Assembly: GCA_934667475.1 (NCBI GenBank)
Contig: CAKUMB010000012.1
Span: 1-58,954, forward strand
Length of the DNA: 58,954 bases
From: an uncultured Muribaculaceae bacterium
GTDB taxonomy: Bacteria > Bacteroidota > Bacteroidia > Bacteroidales > Muribaculaceae
Direction of reading: 5' to 3'
Made by a program: the position numbers and the translations under genes. Within the stretch, counting starts at the first letter, position 1. Each line of letters begins with the position of its first letter. Shown in pieces: positions 13,717-21,558 of the stretch. The notes beneath the pieces were generated by a model. The model was not told the DNA's origin. It saw nothing but the letters and a program-made list of their open reading frames with translations, and searched no databases.

Positions 13717-15219
13717 ATGAATAAGAAAATCGCGTTCTGCACCGCGCTGTGCCTGCTCATGCTGCTTGGCGCAGCCTCGTGCAACGATAAGAGCAGTGGC
13801 GGCAGCGACGACTACTTTGGCAGCTACACCAAGTCGTCGACCCTGATTTCCGACTTCACGCTTCAGGAAAATAAAAAAGTGATGTCAAACCTCGATTCGG
13901 TTCACTTTGTCATCGACCAGGACCGTCACATCATCTACAACCCCGACTCACTGCCCGTGGGCACCGACGTGACCCACCTCACCGCCTCCATCACGTTCCC
14001 CAGCACAGTGTCGCTGGCCGAGTTCACCGTGGCGGGCGGCAAGGTGATGGCCGACACCACGTTTGGCTACACCAGCACCACCACCGACAGCATCGACTTC
14101 ACTGGCAACGTGCAACTCAAGGTGGTGTCGTACGACCAGACCCACACCCGCATCTACCGCATTCAGGTGAACGTGCACCGCACCGAGCCCGACTCCATAT
14201 ATTGGGACCGCAACCTTTTGCGCGACCTGCCCGGCTCGTCGAGTGCCACCACCGACTCGCGCGTGGTGCGCCTCGGCTCAAAGTGGCTGTGCCTGCTCAA
14301 CAACGGCAATGGCAACTATGTGCTGAGCACCGCCGACGCCCCCGGCCAGAAGCAGTGGGCGCGCCAGAGTGTGTCGCTGCCCTTCACTCCGCAGCTGCAG
14401 TCGCTCACGGCCACCGAGGCCGACCTCTACATGCTTTCGGCCTCGGGAGAGCTCTACCGCTCCACCGACAGCGGCCTCACTTGGAACACCACCGGGCAGC
14501 ACTGGTACTCGATTAAGGGTGGCTATGCCGGCCGCGTGCTGGGTGTGACGCTCGAAGGCGGCCAGTATCGCCACGATGAGTATCCTCGCCCTGCCGGCTT
14601 CACACCTGCGGTAGTTGAGGATGGCTTCCCCGTGAGCGAATCATCGCCCATGGTGGCCGCCGACAACGGGTGGGCCGCCGAAAATCAGGCCATGCTCGTG
14701 GGCGGTGTCACAGCCAGCGGCCAGCTCACCGGCGCCGTGTGGGGCTACGACGGCTCCACTTGGGCGCGCATCAGCAACGACAACACTTGGCGGCGCCTGC
14801 CCGCGCTCAAGGGCGCGTCGCTCATTAAATACTACACCTACGATGTGAACTCCGCCAACTTCAGCACCACCCGCCGCGAAATGTGGATGGTGATGGGCGG
14901 AACTCTGGCCGACGGCTCGCTCAACCGCGTAATCTACGGCTCGCGCGACCAGGGCCTGCTGTGGCAGAAGGCCGACAGCACCTACCAGCTGCCCGACTAC
15001 GTGCCCTCGTTCACCTCGGCCCAGGCCTACGTCTGCGAGGAGACCCTCTCGGCCACACTGCCGTGGAAGGCGGCCTCAACCACCGCGCCCACGCAGCACC
15101 AAAGCCAGTGGCAGTGCCCCTACATTTACCTGTTTGGCGGCCGTGCCTCCAACGGCATGCTGCTCAACACCGTTTGGCGCGCCGTGCTTGGCCGCATGGC
15201 CATGCGTCCCGTGTATTAA
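13717..15219 (+). CDS. DUF6242-type lipoprotein
   Basis: The protein (500 aa) has a type II signal peptide with lipobox LGAASC (Cys at about residue 22). After a Ser/Gly-rich linker come an Ig-like N-terminal domain (about 40-150; repeated Thr-rich strands) and a C-terminal Kelch- or sialidase-like propeller (about 165-500) with blade motifs such as LYRSTDSGLTW, MLVGGVTASGQLTGAVW and YLFGGRASNGMLLNTVW. It heads the conserved Bacteroidales run that continues with the DUF6089 barrel, uppS, bamA and the skp-like genes, suggesting an envelope role, but the molecular function is not known. Confidence 0.75.
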   Translation: MNKKIAFCTALCLLMLLGAASCNDKSSGGSDDYFGSYTKSSTLISDFTLQENKKVMSNLDSVHFVIDQDRHIIYNPDSLPVGTDVTHLTASITFPSTVSLAEFTVAGGKVMADTTFGYTSTTTDSIDFTGNVQLKVVSYDQTHTRIYRIQVNVHRTEPDSIYWDRNLLRDLPGSSSATTDSRVVRLGSKWLCLLNNGNGNYVLSTADAPGQKQWARQSVSLPFTPQLQSLTATEADLYMLSASGELYRSTDSGLTWNTTGQHWYSIKGGYAGRVLGVTLEGGQYRHDEYPRPAGFTPAVVEDGFPVSESSPMVAADNGWAAENQAMLVGGVTASGQLTGAVWGYDGSTWARISNDNTWRRLPALKGASLIKYYTYDVNSANFSTTRREMWMVMGGTLADGSLNRVIYGSRDQGLLWQKADSTYQLPDYVPSFTSAQAYVCEETLSATLPWKAASTTAPTQHQSQWQCPYIYLFGGRASNGMLLNTVWRAVLGRMAMRPVY

Positions 15220-15260
15220 TAAATAATATATAGCAAGGATTATATATATATATCGTCATT

Positions 15261-15992
15261 GTGCATCCGCTCATCAGTCACATAGCGCAACTGTGCCACC
15301 GCAGCGCGGCCGCGGCCTCTGTCAGGGCCCGCGGCCTGGCTTGCATTGTGGCCGCACTGTGTGCGCTTGCGGCCGGTGCCCAGCAATACCGCTTCGAGAT
15401 AGGCCCCGCGCTGGGCATGAGCGGCTACCTGGGCGATGTGAACAACAGCAACGTGTTTAAGCACCCCGGCATTGCCGGCGGAGCGGTGTTCCGCTACAAC
15501 CCCAACAGCCGCTGGGCGCTTAAGGCCAACCTGCTCTACGCCTCAATCAGCGGCAACAGCGCCGACATGCAGTCGCAACTGCCCGCAGGCCAGACACTCG
15601 ACTTCAAGTCGAGCCTCATCGACTTCGGCGGTCAGGTGGAGTTCAACTTCCTGAACTTCGGCACCGGTCCCAAGTATAAGAAGTATAAGCGCCTGTCGCC
15701 CTACATGGTGCTGGGCATGGGCGCGGTGGTGGCCTCGGCCGGCGACCGAGGCACCGCAGTCAGCTTTGTGATTCCCATGGGCGGCGGCGTGAAGTTCAAA
15801 CTCAAAGAGAGGCTTAACCTCGGCTTTGAGTTCACCATGCGCAAGGCCTTCAGCGACAAGCTCGACGGCCTGTCGGACCTCTACGGCGTGAAGCACGGCA
15901 TGGCCAAAAACACCGACTGGTATGCCGTGGCGGCTTTCACACTCACCTACGAGTTCAGCAAGCGGTGCGTGAAGTGCCACTATGTGGAATGA
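15261..15992 (+). CDS. DUF6089-type outer-membrane beta-barrel protein
   Basis: I take GTG 15261 as the start; no in-frame ATG precedes it and it gives a signal peptide (RGLACIVAALCALAAGAQ) cut near residue 40. The mature part, about 203 aa, reads YRFEIGPALGMSGYLGDVNNSN and continues with alternating aromatic strands up to a final strand YAVAAFTLTYEF, typical of a small outer-membrane barrel. The product ends in a CVKCHYVE tail. It lies between the DUF6242 gene and uppS, with short gaps, and probably shares a transcript with bamA. Confidence 0.72.
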   Translation: MHPLISHIAQLCHRSAAAASVRARGLACIVAALCALAAGAQQYRFEIGPALGMSGYLGDVNNSNVFKHPGIAGGAVFRYNPNSRWALKANLLYASISGNSADMQSQLPAGQTLDFKSSLIDFGGQVEFNFLNFGTGPKYKKYKRLSPYMVLGMGAVVASAGDRGTAVSFVIPMGGGVKFKLKERLNLGFEFTMRKAFSDKLDGLSDLYGVKHGMAKNTDWYAVAAFTLTYEFSKRCVKCHYVE

Positions 15993-16047
15993 CGCTAAAC
16001 ACTGAAATTGAAGTAACAGATTATATACAAAAGAGACTAAATTATAG

Positions 16048-16815
16048 ATGTCGCTGATAGATAAAATAAACAAGGCAAAGCTCCCGCGCCACGTGGCCAT
16101 CATCATGGACGGCAACGGACGCTGGGCCAAGCAGCACGGCATGATGCGCTCGATGGGACACCAGAGCGGCGTGGGCACTGTGCGCCAGGTCACCGAAGTG
16201 GCGAGTGGGCTGGGCATAGGCTACCTCACGCTCTACACCTTCTCCACCGAAAACTGGAACCGGCCGCAAGACGAGGTCGACGCGCTGATGCACCTCATCG
16301 TAATCAGCATCGAGCAGCAGACGCCCGACCTCATCAAAAACAATGTGCGCCTCACCATGATTGGCGACACCGCACGCCTGCCGCAGTCGGCACGCGAGCG
16401 CCTCGAAGGCTGCATGCAGGCCACAAGCCACTGCACCGGACTGGTGCTGTGCCTTGCCCTCAGCTACTCGAGCCGCTGGGAGATAGCCCGCGCCTGCCGC
16501 CAGATAGCCCAGCTTGCCGCCAGCGGCAAGCTCGACCCCGCCACCATTGGCGAAGACACCGTGGCGGCCCACCTGGCCACCGCCGGCATGCCCGACCCCG
16601 ACCTGCTGATACGCACCGGAGGCGAGTTGCGCTTGAGCAACTACCTGATGTGGCAAACGGCCTACAGCGAGCTATATTTCACCAGCGTCTACTGGCCCGA
16701 CTTTGGCAAAGAAGAGTTTCTGAAAGCCATCATCGACTATCAGGCGCGCGAGCGCCGCTATGGCAAAACGAGCGAACAGATAAACAACACCACCCAAAAC
16801 GACGAACAAAACTGA
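16048..16815 (+). CDS. uppS: Isoprenyl transferase (undecaprenyl diphosphate synthase)
   Basis: Builds the C55 lipid carrier for peptidoglycan and O-antigen from isopentenyl diphosphate. The protein is 255 aa. The active-site motif IMDGNGRWA (residues about 19-27, catalytic Asp21) is present, as are YTFSTENW, the Arg stretch LLIRTGGELRLSNYL and the C-terminal YWPDF. The bamA gene follows after only 7 bp, a clear operon link between the carrier-lipid enzyme and outer-membrane assembly. Confidence 0.97.
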   Translation: MSLIDKINKAKLPRHVAIIMDGNGRWAKQHGMMRSMGHQSGVGTVRQVTEVASGLGIGYLTLYTFSTENWNRPQDEVDALMHLIVISIEQQTPDLIKNNVRLTMIGDTARLPQSARERLEGCMQATSHCTGLVLCLALSYSSRWEIARACRQIAQLAASGKLDPATIGEDTVAAHLATAGMPDPDLLIRTGGELRLSNYLMWQTAYSELYFTSVYWPDFGKEEFLKAIIDYQARERRYGKTSEQINNTTQNDEQN

Positions 16816-16822
16816 ACGTGAC

Positions 16823-19456
16823 ATGCGATATAAGATATTACTTTTACTGATTGCGTCGCTGCTTGCCGGCGGCCGCACCGCGCAGGCCCAAAGCGCCGCC
16901 GGTGCCACCACCACCGTCAACGACACTGTGTACAACCCCAAGATAGTGTTCTCGGTGAACCCGCAGAAATACGAGATCGCCGGTATCTCGGTTGAGGGTG
17001 TCGACAACTATGAGGACTACATCATCATAGGTTACTCGGGCCTCTCGGTGGGACAGCGCATCGAAATTCCAGGCGACGACCTCAAGGCCGCAGCCAAGCG
17101 CTTTTGGCGCCAGGGCCTCTTCAACAAGGTCCAGATAAAGGTGTCGAAAATCTATAAGGACAAGGCATGGCTCGTGTTCAACCTGCGCCAGCAGCCGCGC
17201 ATCAGCAAAATCAACTATGTGGGCGTCAAAAGCGGCGAGCGCAAAGACCTTCAGGAGAAGCTCGGCCTGCAGCCGGGCAACCAAATCACGCCCAACATTG
17301 TGAGCCGCATCGAGCAAATCGTGCGCCAGCACTTCGCCTCCAAGGGCTTCGAGAAGGCCACCTGCCACGTGAGCCAGAGCGAAGACCTCAGCAAGCAAAA
17401 CGAGGTGATAGTCGACATCATCGTCGACAAGCACGAGAAAATCAAGGTGCACAAAATCTACATCGACGGCAACAGCGTGCTCAGCGATGGCAAAATCAAG
17501 CGCACCATGAAGAAGACCAACGAGAAGGGCAGCCTCATCAAGCTCTTCAGCCAAAAGAAATTCGTGCGCTCTGACTACGATGCCGACAAGCAGCGCATCA
17601 TCGACAAATACAACGAACTCGGCTACCGCGACGCCAAAATCACATGGGACTCGGTGAGCAACTACAACGACAAGACCGTGGACGTGCACATCAAGGTGGA
17701 CGAGGGCAAAAAATACTACATCAACAGCATCAACTGGGTGGGCAACACCGTGTATCCCACCAGCGTGCTCAACCGCGTGCTCGGATTTGAGCACGGCGAC
17801 GTCTACAACCAGAAGCTGCTCAACAAGCGCACCTCCGAAGACGACGACGCCGTGAGCAACCTCTACCTCGACAACGGCTACCTCTTCTTCCAGCTGGTGC
17901 CCATCGAAAGCAAGGTGCAGGGCGACTCGGTCGACCTCGAAATGCACCTCTACGAGGGCAAGCAGGCGCGCATCAACAAGGTCACCATCAACGGCAACGA
18001 CCGCCTCTATGAGAAAGTGGTGCGCCGCGAGCTGCGCGTGCGCCCGGGCGACCTCTTCTCCAAGAGCGACCTCATGCGCTCGGCGCGTGAGATTGCCCAG
18101 ACGGGCCACTTCGACCCCGAGAAAATGGACATACGCCCTGAACCCAACGAGGAAAACGGCACCGTCGACATCATCCTCAACCTCGAGTCGAAGGCCAACG
18201 ACCAAATCGAGTTCAGCGCCGGTTGGGGCCAGACGGGCATCATAGGCAAGCTGAGCCTCAAGTTCACCAACTTCTCAATCCAGAACCTCTTCCACCCATC
18301 CACCTACAAGGGCCTAATCCCGCAGGGCGAGGGACAGACGTTCACCATCAGCGGCCAGACCAACGCCAAGTATTACAACGCCTTCAGCCTCTCGTTCCTC
18401 GATCCGTGGTTTGGCGGCAAGCGACCCAACTCGCTCTCGGTGTCGGCATTCTACAGCCGCCAGACGGGCATCAACTCGTCGTATTACAACCGCATGTATC
18501 AAAACAGCTACTATAACAGCAGCTGGATGTATAACAGCTACGGCTACGGCTACAACGACAACGCCTACGAGAACGCCTACGACCCCCACAAATATCTGCA
18601 AATGGCAGGCATCTCGGTGGGCTTCGGCAAGCGCCTCAAGTGGCCCGACGACTACTTCACCCTCAGCGCCGAACTCAGCTATCAGTGGTACAGCCTTAAA
18701 AACTGGGAGTACCTCTATTATATGAACAATGGCACATCCAACTCCATCACCCTGGGCATCACCCTGGCGCGCAACAGCATCGACAACCCGCTCTACACCC
18801 GCAAGGGCAGCTCGTTCTCGCTCAGCTTCCGCTTCACCCCGCCCGTGGGCCTCTTTGGCAAAAAGAACTGGGAGAAGCTGTCGAAGAGCAGCAGCGAGGC
18901 CGACAAAAAGCAACTCTACCGCTGGATTGAATACTGGAAACTCAAGTTCCAGGCCCGCACCTACACTCCGCTCACCGACCCCGACGGCCGCTGGACTCTG
19001 GTGCTCATGACCCGCGCCGACATTGGCCTGCTTGGCAGCTGGACGCGCCACGTCAAAACTCCGTTCGAAACATTCTACGTTGGCGGCGACGGCATGTCGG
19101 GCAGCTACACCTATGCCACCGAGACTGTGGCCCTGCGCGGCTACGACAACGGCCAGTTCACACCCTCGGGCTACGACGGCTATGCCTACGACCGCTTCAT
19201 GATGGAGCTCCACTTCCCGCTCATGCTCTCCACCAGCGCCACCATCTACCCGCTGCTCTTTGTCGAGGCCGGTAACGCCTGGACCAGTGTGCAGAAGTTC
19301 AACCCCTTCGACATGAAGCGCTCGGCCGGTGTGGGTGTGCGCATCTACCTGCCTATGCTCGGCATGATGGGTATCGACTGGGGCTACGGCTTCGACACAG
19401 TGTATGGCCGCAAGGGTGGCAGCAACTTCCACTTCGTGCTCGGTCAGGAGTTCTAA
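16823..19456 (+). CDS. bamA: BamA outer-membrane protein assembly factor
   Basis: Central component inserting beta-barrel proteins into the outer membrane. The protein (877 aa) has a signal peptide (ILLLLIASLLAGGRTAQAQ), about five POTRA domains (residues about 45-450; for example GLFNKVQIKV, DNGYLFFQ) and a C-terminal 16-strand barrel ending in aromatic strand FHFVLGQEF. The barrel carries an unusual Tyr/Asn-rich segment at about residues 553-593 (SSYYNRMYQNSYYNSSWMYN and following), probably a surface loop. Two skp-like chaperone genes follow, matching the job of barrel assembly. Confidence 0.95.
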   Translation: MRYKILLLLIASLLAGGRTAQAQSAAGATTTVNDTVYNPKIVFSVNPQKYEIAGISVEGVDNYEDYIIIGYSGLSVGQRIEIPGDDLKAAAKRFWRQGLFNKVQIKVSKIYKDKAWLVFNLRQQPRISKINYVGVKSGERKDLQEKLGLQPGNQITPNIVSRIEQIVRQHFASKGFEKATCHVSQSEDLSKQNEVIVDIIVDKHEKIKVHKIYIDGNSVLSDGKIKRTMKKTNEKGSLIKLFSQKKFVRSDYDADKQRIIDKYNELGYRDAKITWDSVSNYNDKTVDVHIKVDEGKKYYINSINWVGNTVYPTSVLNRVLGFEHGDVYNQKLLNKRTSEDDDAVSNLYLDNGYLFFQLVPIESKVQGDSVDLEMHLYEGKQARINKVTINGNDRLYEKVVRRELRVRPGDLFSKSDLMRSAREIAQTGHFDPEKMDIRPEPNEENGTVDIILNLESKANDQIEFSAGWGQTGIIGKLSLKFTNFSIQNLFHPSTYKGLIPQGEGQTFTISGQTNAKYYNAFSLSFLDPWFGGKRPNSLSVSAFYSRQTGINSSYYNRMYQNSYYNSSWMYNSYGYGYNDNAYENAYDPHKYLQMAGISVGFGKRLKWPDDYFTLSAELSYQWYSLKNWEYLYYMNNGTSNSITLGITLARNSIDNPLYTRKGSSFSLSFRFTPPVGLFGKKNWEKLSKSSSEADKKQLYRWIEYWKLKFQARTYTPLTDPDGRWTLVLMTRADIGLLGSWTRHVKTPFETFYVGGDGMSGSYTYATETVALRGYDNGQFTPSGYDGYAYDRFMMELHFPLMLSTSATIYPLLFVEAGNAWTSVQKFNPFDMKRSAGVGVRIYLPMLGMMGIDWGYGFDTVYGRKGGSNFHFVLGQEF

Positions 19457-19561
19457 CGGACGCAAGTAAACCATTTGGCGCCGCGCGAGTCTAAACCTCA
19501 GCAATGCGCCAATTGGCACATATATAGCAAATATGTAACCAACGTAATAGTAAAGACGAAA

Positions 19562-20080
19562 ATGAAAAAATTAGCATTATTGGTCATTGCGGTCATCACC
19601 GCAGGCTTCATTCAAGTGAGCGCGCAGAAGTTCGCCCTCGTTGACATGGAATATGTGCTTAAAAACATACCCGCCTACGAGATGGCCAACGAGCAGCTCA
19701 ACCAGGTGTCGCAGCGCTGGCAGCGCGAGGTCGACGACCTCAAGAAAGAGGCCGACAACCTCTACAAGAACTATCAGGCCGACATGGTGTTTCTAACCGA
19801 CGAGCAGAAAAAGAAAAAAGAGGCCGAGATAGTGGCCAAAGAGAAAGAGGCCACCAACCTCAACTATAAGTATTTTGGCCCGCAGGGCGAACTGTTCAAA
19901 AAGCGCCAGTCGCTGCTTAAGCCCATCCAGGACGACGTGTACAACGCCGTGAAAAAGGTGAGCGAGGAGCGCGGTGTGCAGGTGATTTTCGACCGCGCCT
20001 CATCGCAGAGCATAGTCTACGCCTCGCCGCGCATCGACGTTAGCAACGAGGTGCTCGCCAAACTCGGCTACTCAAAGTGA
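19562..20080 (+). CDS. OmpH/Skp-family periplasmic chaperone (first copy)
   Basis: From ATG 19562 (MKKLALLVIAVITAG) the protein has 172 aa with a Sec signal cut after VSAQ. The mature N-terminus KFALVDMEYVLKNIPAYEMA is the Skp/OmpH trimerisation strand; a long charged coiled coil (about 45-125) follows, then the C-terminal VQVIFDRASSQSIVYASP. Skp proteins keep unfolded outer-membrane proteins soluble on the way to BamA. I reject the upstream in-frame start at 19475 because it lacks a signal peptide. It lies 105 bp downstream of bamA and 41 bp before a second copy. Confidence 0.92.
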   Translation: MKKLALLVIAVITAGFIQVSAQKFALVDMEYVLKNIPAYEMANEQLNQVSQRWQREVDDLKKEADNLYKNYQADMVFLTDEQKKKKEAEIVAKEKEATNLNYKYFGPQGELFKKRQSLLKPIQDDVYNAVKKVSEERGVQVIFDRASSQSIVYASPRIDVSNEVLAKLGYSK

Positions 20081-20121
20081 TAACAATAAAAAATCAATAA
20101 AAAACTATCAAACTAAATCTC

Positions 20122-20625
20122 ATGTTAAAGAAATTATTTCTCGCAGTGCTCGCCGCAGCACCTATGTTACTCTCTGCACAGACTATGAAGTTCGGTGCCG
20201 TTAACCCCACCGAAATCATGAACGTGATGCCCGATATGGCCACTGCGCAAAACACCCTCAAGACTGCAAGCGACAAGTACACAGCCCAGGGAAAGACCCT
20301 TCAGGACGAGTATCAGAAGAAACTCACCGAGTATGAAAACCTCACCAAGAGCAAGGCCGCCGAGGCCACTCTCGAGGCAAAGGCAAAAGAAATCCAAGAC
20401 CTGCAAGTGCGTTTCCAAAACTTCCAGCAGACTGCACAGAGCGACCTGCAGAAGCAGCAGGAAACCCTTTTCGCCCCCATCCAGCAGAAGCTCATCAACG
20501 CCATCCAGGCTGTTGGCGCTGAAGGCGGCTACGCAGGCATCTACGACGCATCTGTAATGCTCTACCGTGGCACTGGCGTGGAAGATGTCACTGCCAAGGT
20601 GAAAGCCAAACTCGGCATCAAGTAA
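20122..20625 (+). CDS. OmpH/Skp-family periplasmic chaperone (second copy)
   Basis: The protein has 167 aa with signal peptide LFLAVLAAAPMLLSAQ. Its mature start MKFGAVNPTEIMNVMP is followed by a Gln/Lys-rich coiled coil (about 40-120) and the end strand GIYDASVMLYRGTGVEDVTAKV, which resembles the third copy at 52079-52600 more than the first. It closes the uppS-bamA-skp run and is followed by a GC-rich hairpin. Confidence 0.92.
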   Translation: MLKKLFLAVLAAAPMLLSAQTMKFGAVNPTEIMNVMPDMATAQNTLKTASDKYTAQGKTLQDEYQKKLTEYENLTKSKAAEATLEAKAKEIQDLQVRFQNFQQTAQSDLQKQQETLFAPIQQKLINAIQAVGAEGGYAGIYDASVMLYRGTGVEDVTAKVKAKLGIK

Positions 20626-20653
20626 ACTTCTCCCCAACAGAAGCCCCATATCA

Positions 20654-20686
20654 CAGCGCGGAGCGGCCCCAGGCCGCCCCGCGCTG
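20654..20686 (+). terminator. GC-rich hairpin after the second skp-like gene
   Basis: CAGCGCGG (20654-20661) pairs with CCGCGCTG (20679-20686), and the inner GCGGCC/GGCCGC (20663-20668, 20672-20677) extends the stem across one mismatch. Only a weak T-tract follows (ATTTATC), so termination may be inefficient. Confidence 0.6.
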
Positions 20687-20761
20687 CCCATTTATCCCCC
20701 CCAAAAAAAAGATAAGAAATAAGAAGACTATAAACTACATGTAATCAGCGACTTAATGTAG

Positions 20762-20781
20762 GGACGCGGCATGCCGCGTCC
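20762..20781. repeat. Perfect 20-bp palindrome GGACGCGGCATGCCGCGTCC
   Basis: A perfect palindrome; a copy with one mismatch lies at 5704-5723. Both are intergenic and both are followed by similar bases (...C-GGATGTAGCCC / ...CGGGCGTAGCCC), so the repeat unit is longer than the palindrome. Confidence 0.7.
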
Positions 20782-20883
20782 GCCGGGCGTAGCCCCCAGC
20801 AAACCATCTCCCGAAATCACCACCCAAAGCCTCCAACCTGCATGTAATAATTATTCGTGCAAAATTATCTGAATTGCAGCGTA

Positions 20884-21050
20884 TTGGACAATCCCGGAGG
20901 GATTGGTTGTGGAGAAGAGATGTCGGACCGGTGGCATAGTGGGCGTGTTGTGCAATCCCAGAGGGACAGGATGTGGAGAGGAGAAGCCGGACTGGTGTCA
21001 CAGCGGGCATGTTGGACAATCCCGGAGGGATTGGATGTGTGTAGGCAGGT
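20884..21050. repeat. 64-bp tandem repeat, about 2.5 copies
   Basis: Units begin at 20884, 20948 and 21012, exactly 64 bp apart. Each starts TTGKRCAATCCCRGAGGGA, followed by KGGWTGTGGAGARGAGA in the first two. Units one and two differ at about a quarter of positions; the third breaks off into the inverted repeat at about 21035. Confidence 0.8.
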
Positions 21051-21261
21051 ATGCCGTGGTGGCCCTGGCCGCCGCGAAAAGCCTGCTCAGTTGACCACCG
21101 CCTATGGCATTCCAGCGGAATGCGACCCCGCCCACTTCGGTTTGCTATTCCGCCGATTGTCGCATTCCTCCGGAATGCCCTGATAGGGCGGGCCGAGTAG
21201 CAGGCATTTAGCGTGGCCTCCGCATTCGCTTTGTCCGCGCTGCATACCTGCCTACACACAT
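21035..21261. repeat. Long imperfect inverted repeat with 20-bp perfect outer arms
   Basis: ATGTGTGTAGGCAGGTATGC (21035-21054) is the exact reverse complement of GCATACCTGCCTACACACAT (21242-21261). Inside, further segments also mirror each other (GGCATTCCAGCGGAATGCGA near 21107 against TCGCATTCCTCCGGAATGCC near 21160). The structure resembles a short non-autonomous element; no coding content. Confidence 0.75.
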
Positions 21262-21266
21262 CTTAT
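21150..21266 (+). repeat. 117-bp direct repeat, left copy
   Basis: This segment, running from CCGCC to CTTAT, recurs at 23491-23607 with roughly 85-90 percent identity by eye. The two copies bracket the lipoprotein gene 21559-23388. Confidence 0.75.
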
Positions 21267-21269
21267 CCC

Positions 21270-21340
21270 TACGGGATAACCATGTTCCTACAATCCCCCC
21301 ACAAAAAGACAGAGAGCCATAAAATCCACTGCCACACAAT
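21270..21340. repeat. Composite dispersed intergenic repeat
   Basis: On the minus strand it carries GATTGTAGGAACATGGTTAT, matching 2531-2550. On the plus strand GCCATAAAATCCACTGCCAC (21316-21335) matches GCCATAAATCCACTGCCAC at 34572-34590 and GCCATGAATGCCACTGCCGC near 23717. Confidence 0.6.
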
Positions 21341-21416
21341 CGGCCTCACTCTCGGTGCTAAAACGGGTAGTTAACCTTTATTAACCACCCCCCCCTAATT
21401 TTTAACAGCTGTTTTC

Positions 21417-21447
21417 TTGATTTTTTAGTATTTGTGGAATATCTTTG
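21417..21447 (+). promoter_or_regulatory. Promoter of the second DUF6562 lipoprotein gene
   Basis: TTG (21417-21419), 20 nt, TATCTTTG (21440-21447). The surrounding bases match the promoter at 431-468 in front of the paralogue. The leader is about 105 nt. Confidence 0.65.
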
Positions 21448-21558
21448 AACTGTTTTTAACAGTCCCGCTATGCCTTGAAGCACCGAGAGATTCTTAAAAA
21501 CCATGATAATTGATAGTTACACAAAAACTAAAGCGAAAATAGTTTAATTAAAAACAAG

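Noticed and set aside
16844..18205. Long minus-strand frame opposite bamA
   Set aside because: Val/Ala/His-rich shadow of the BamA coding strand; no recognisable motif.
20884..21050. 64-bp tandem array considered as a CRISPR array
   Set aside because: The whole unit repeats without unique spacers and no cas genes are present.
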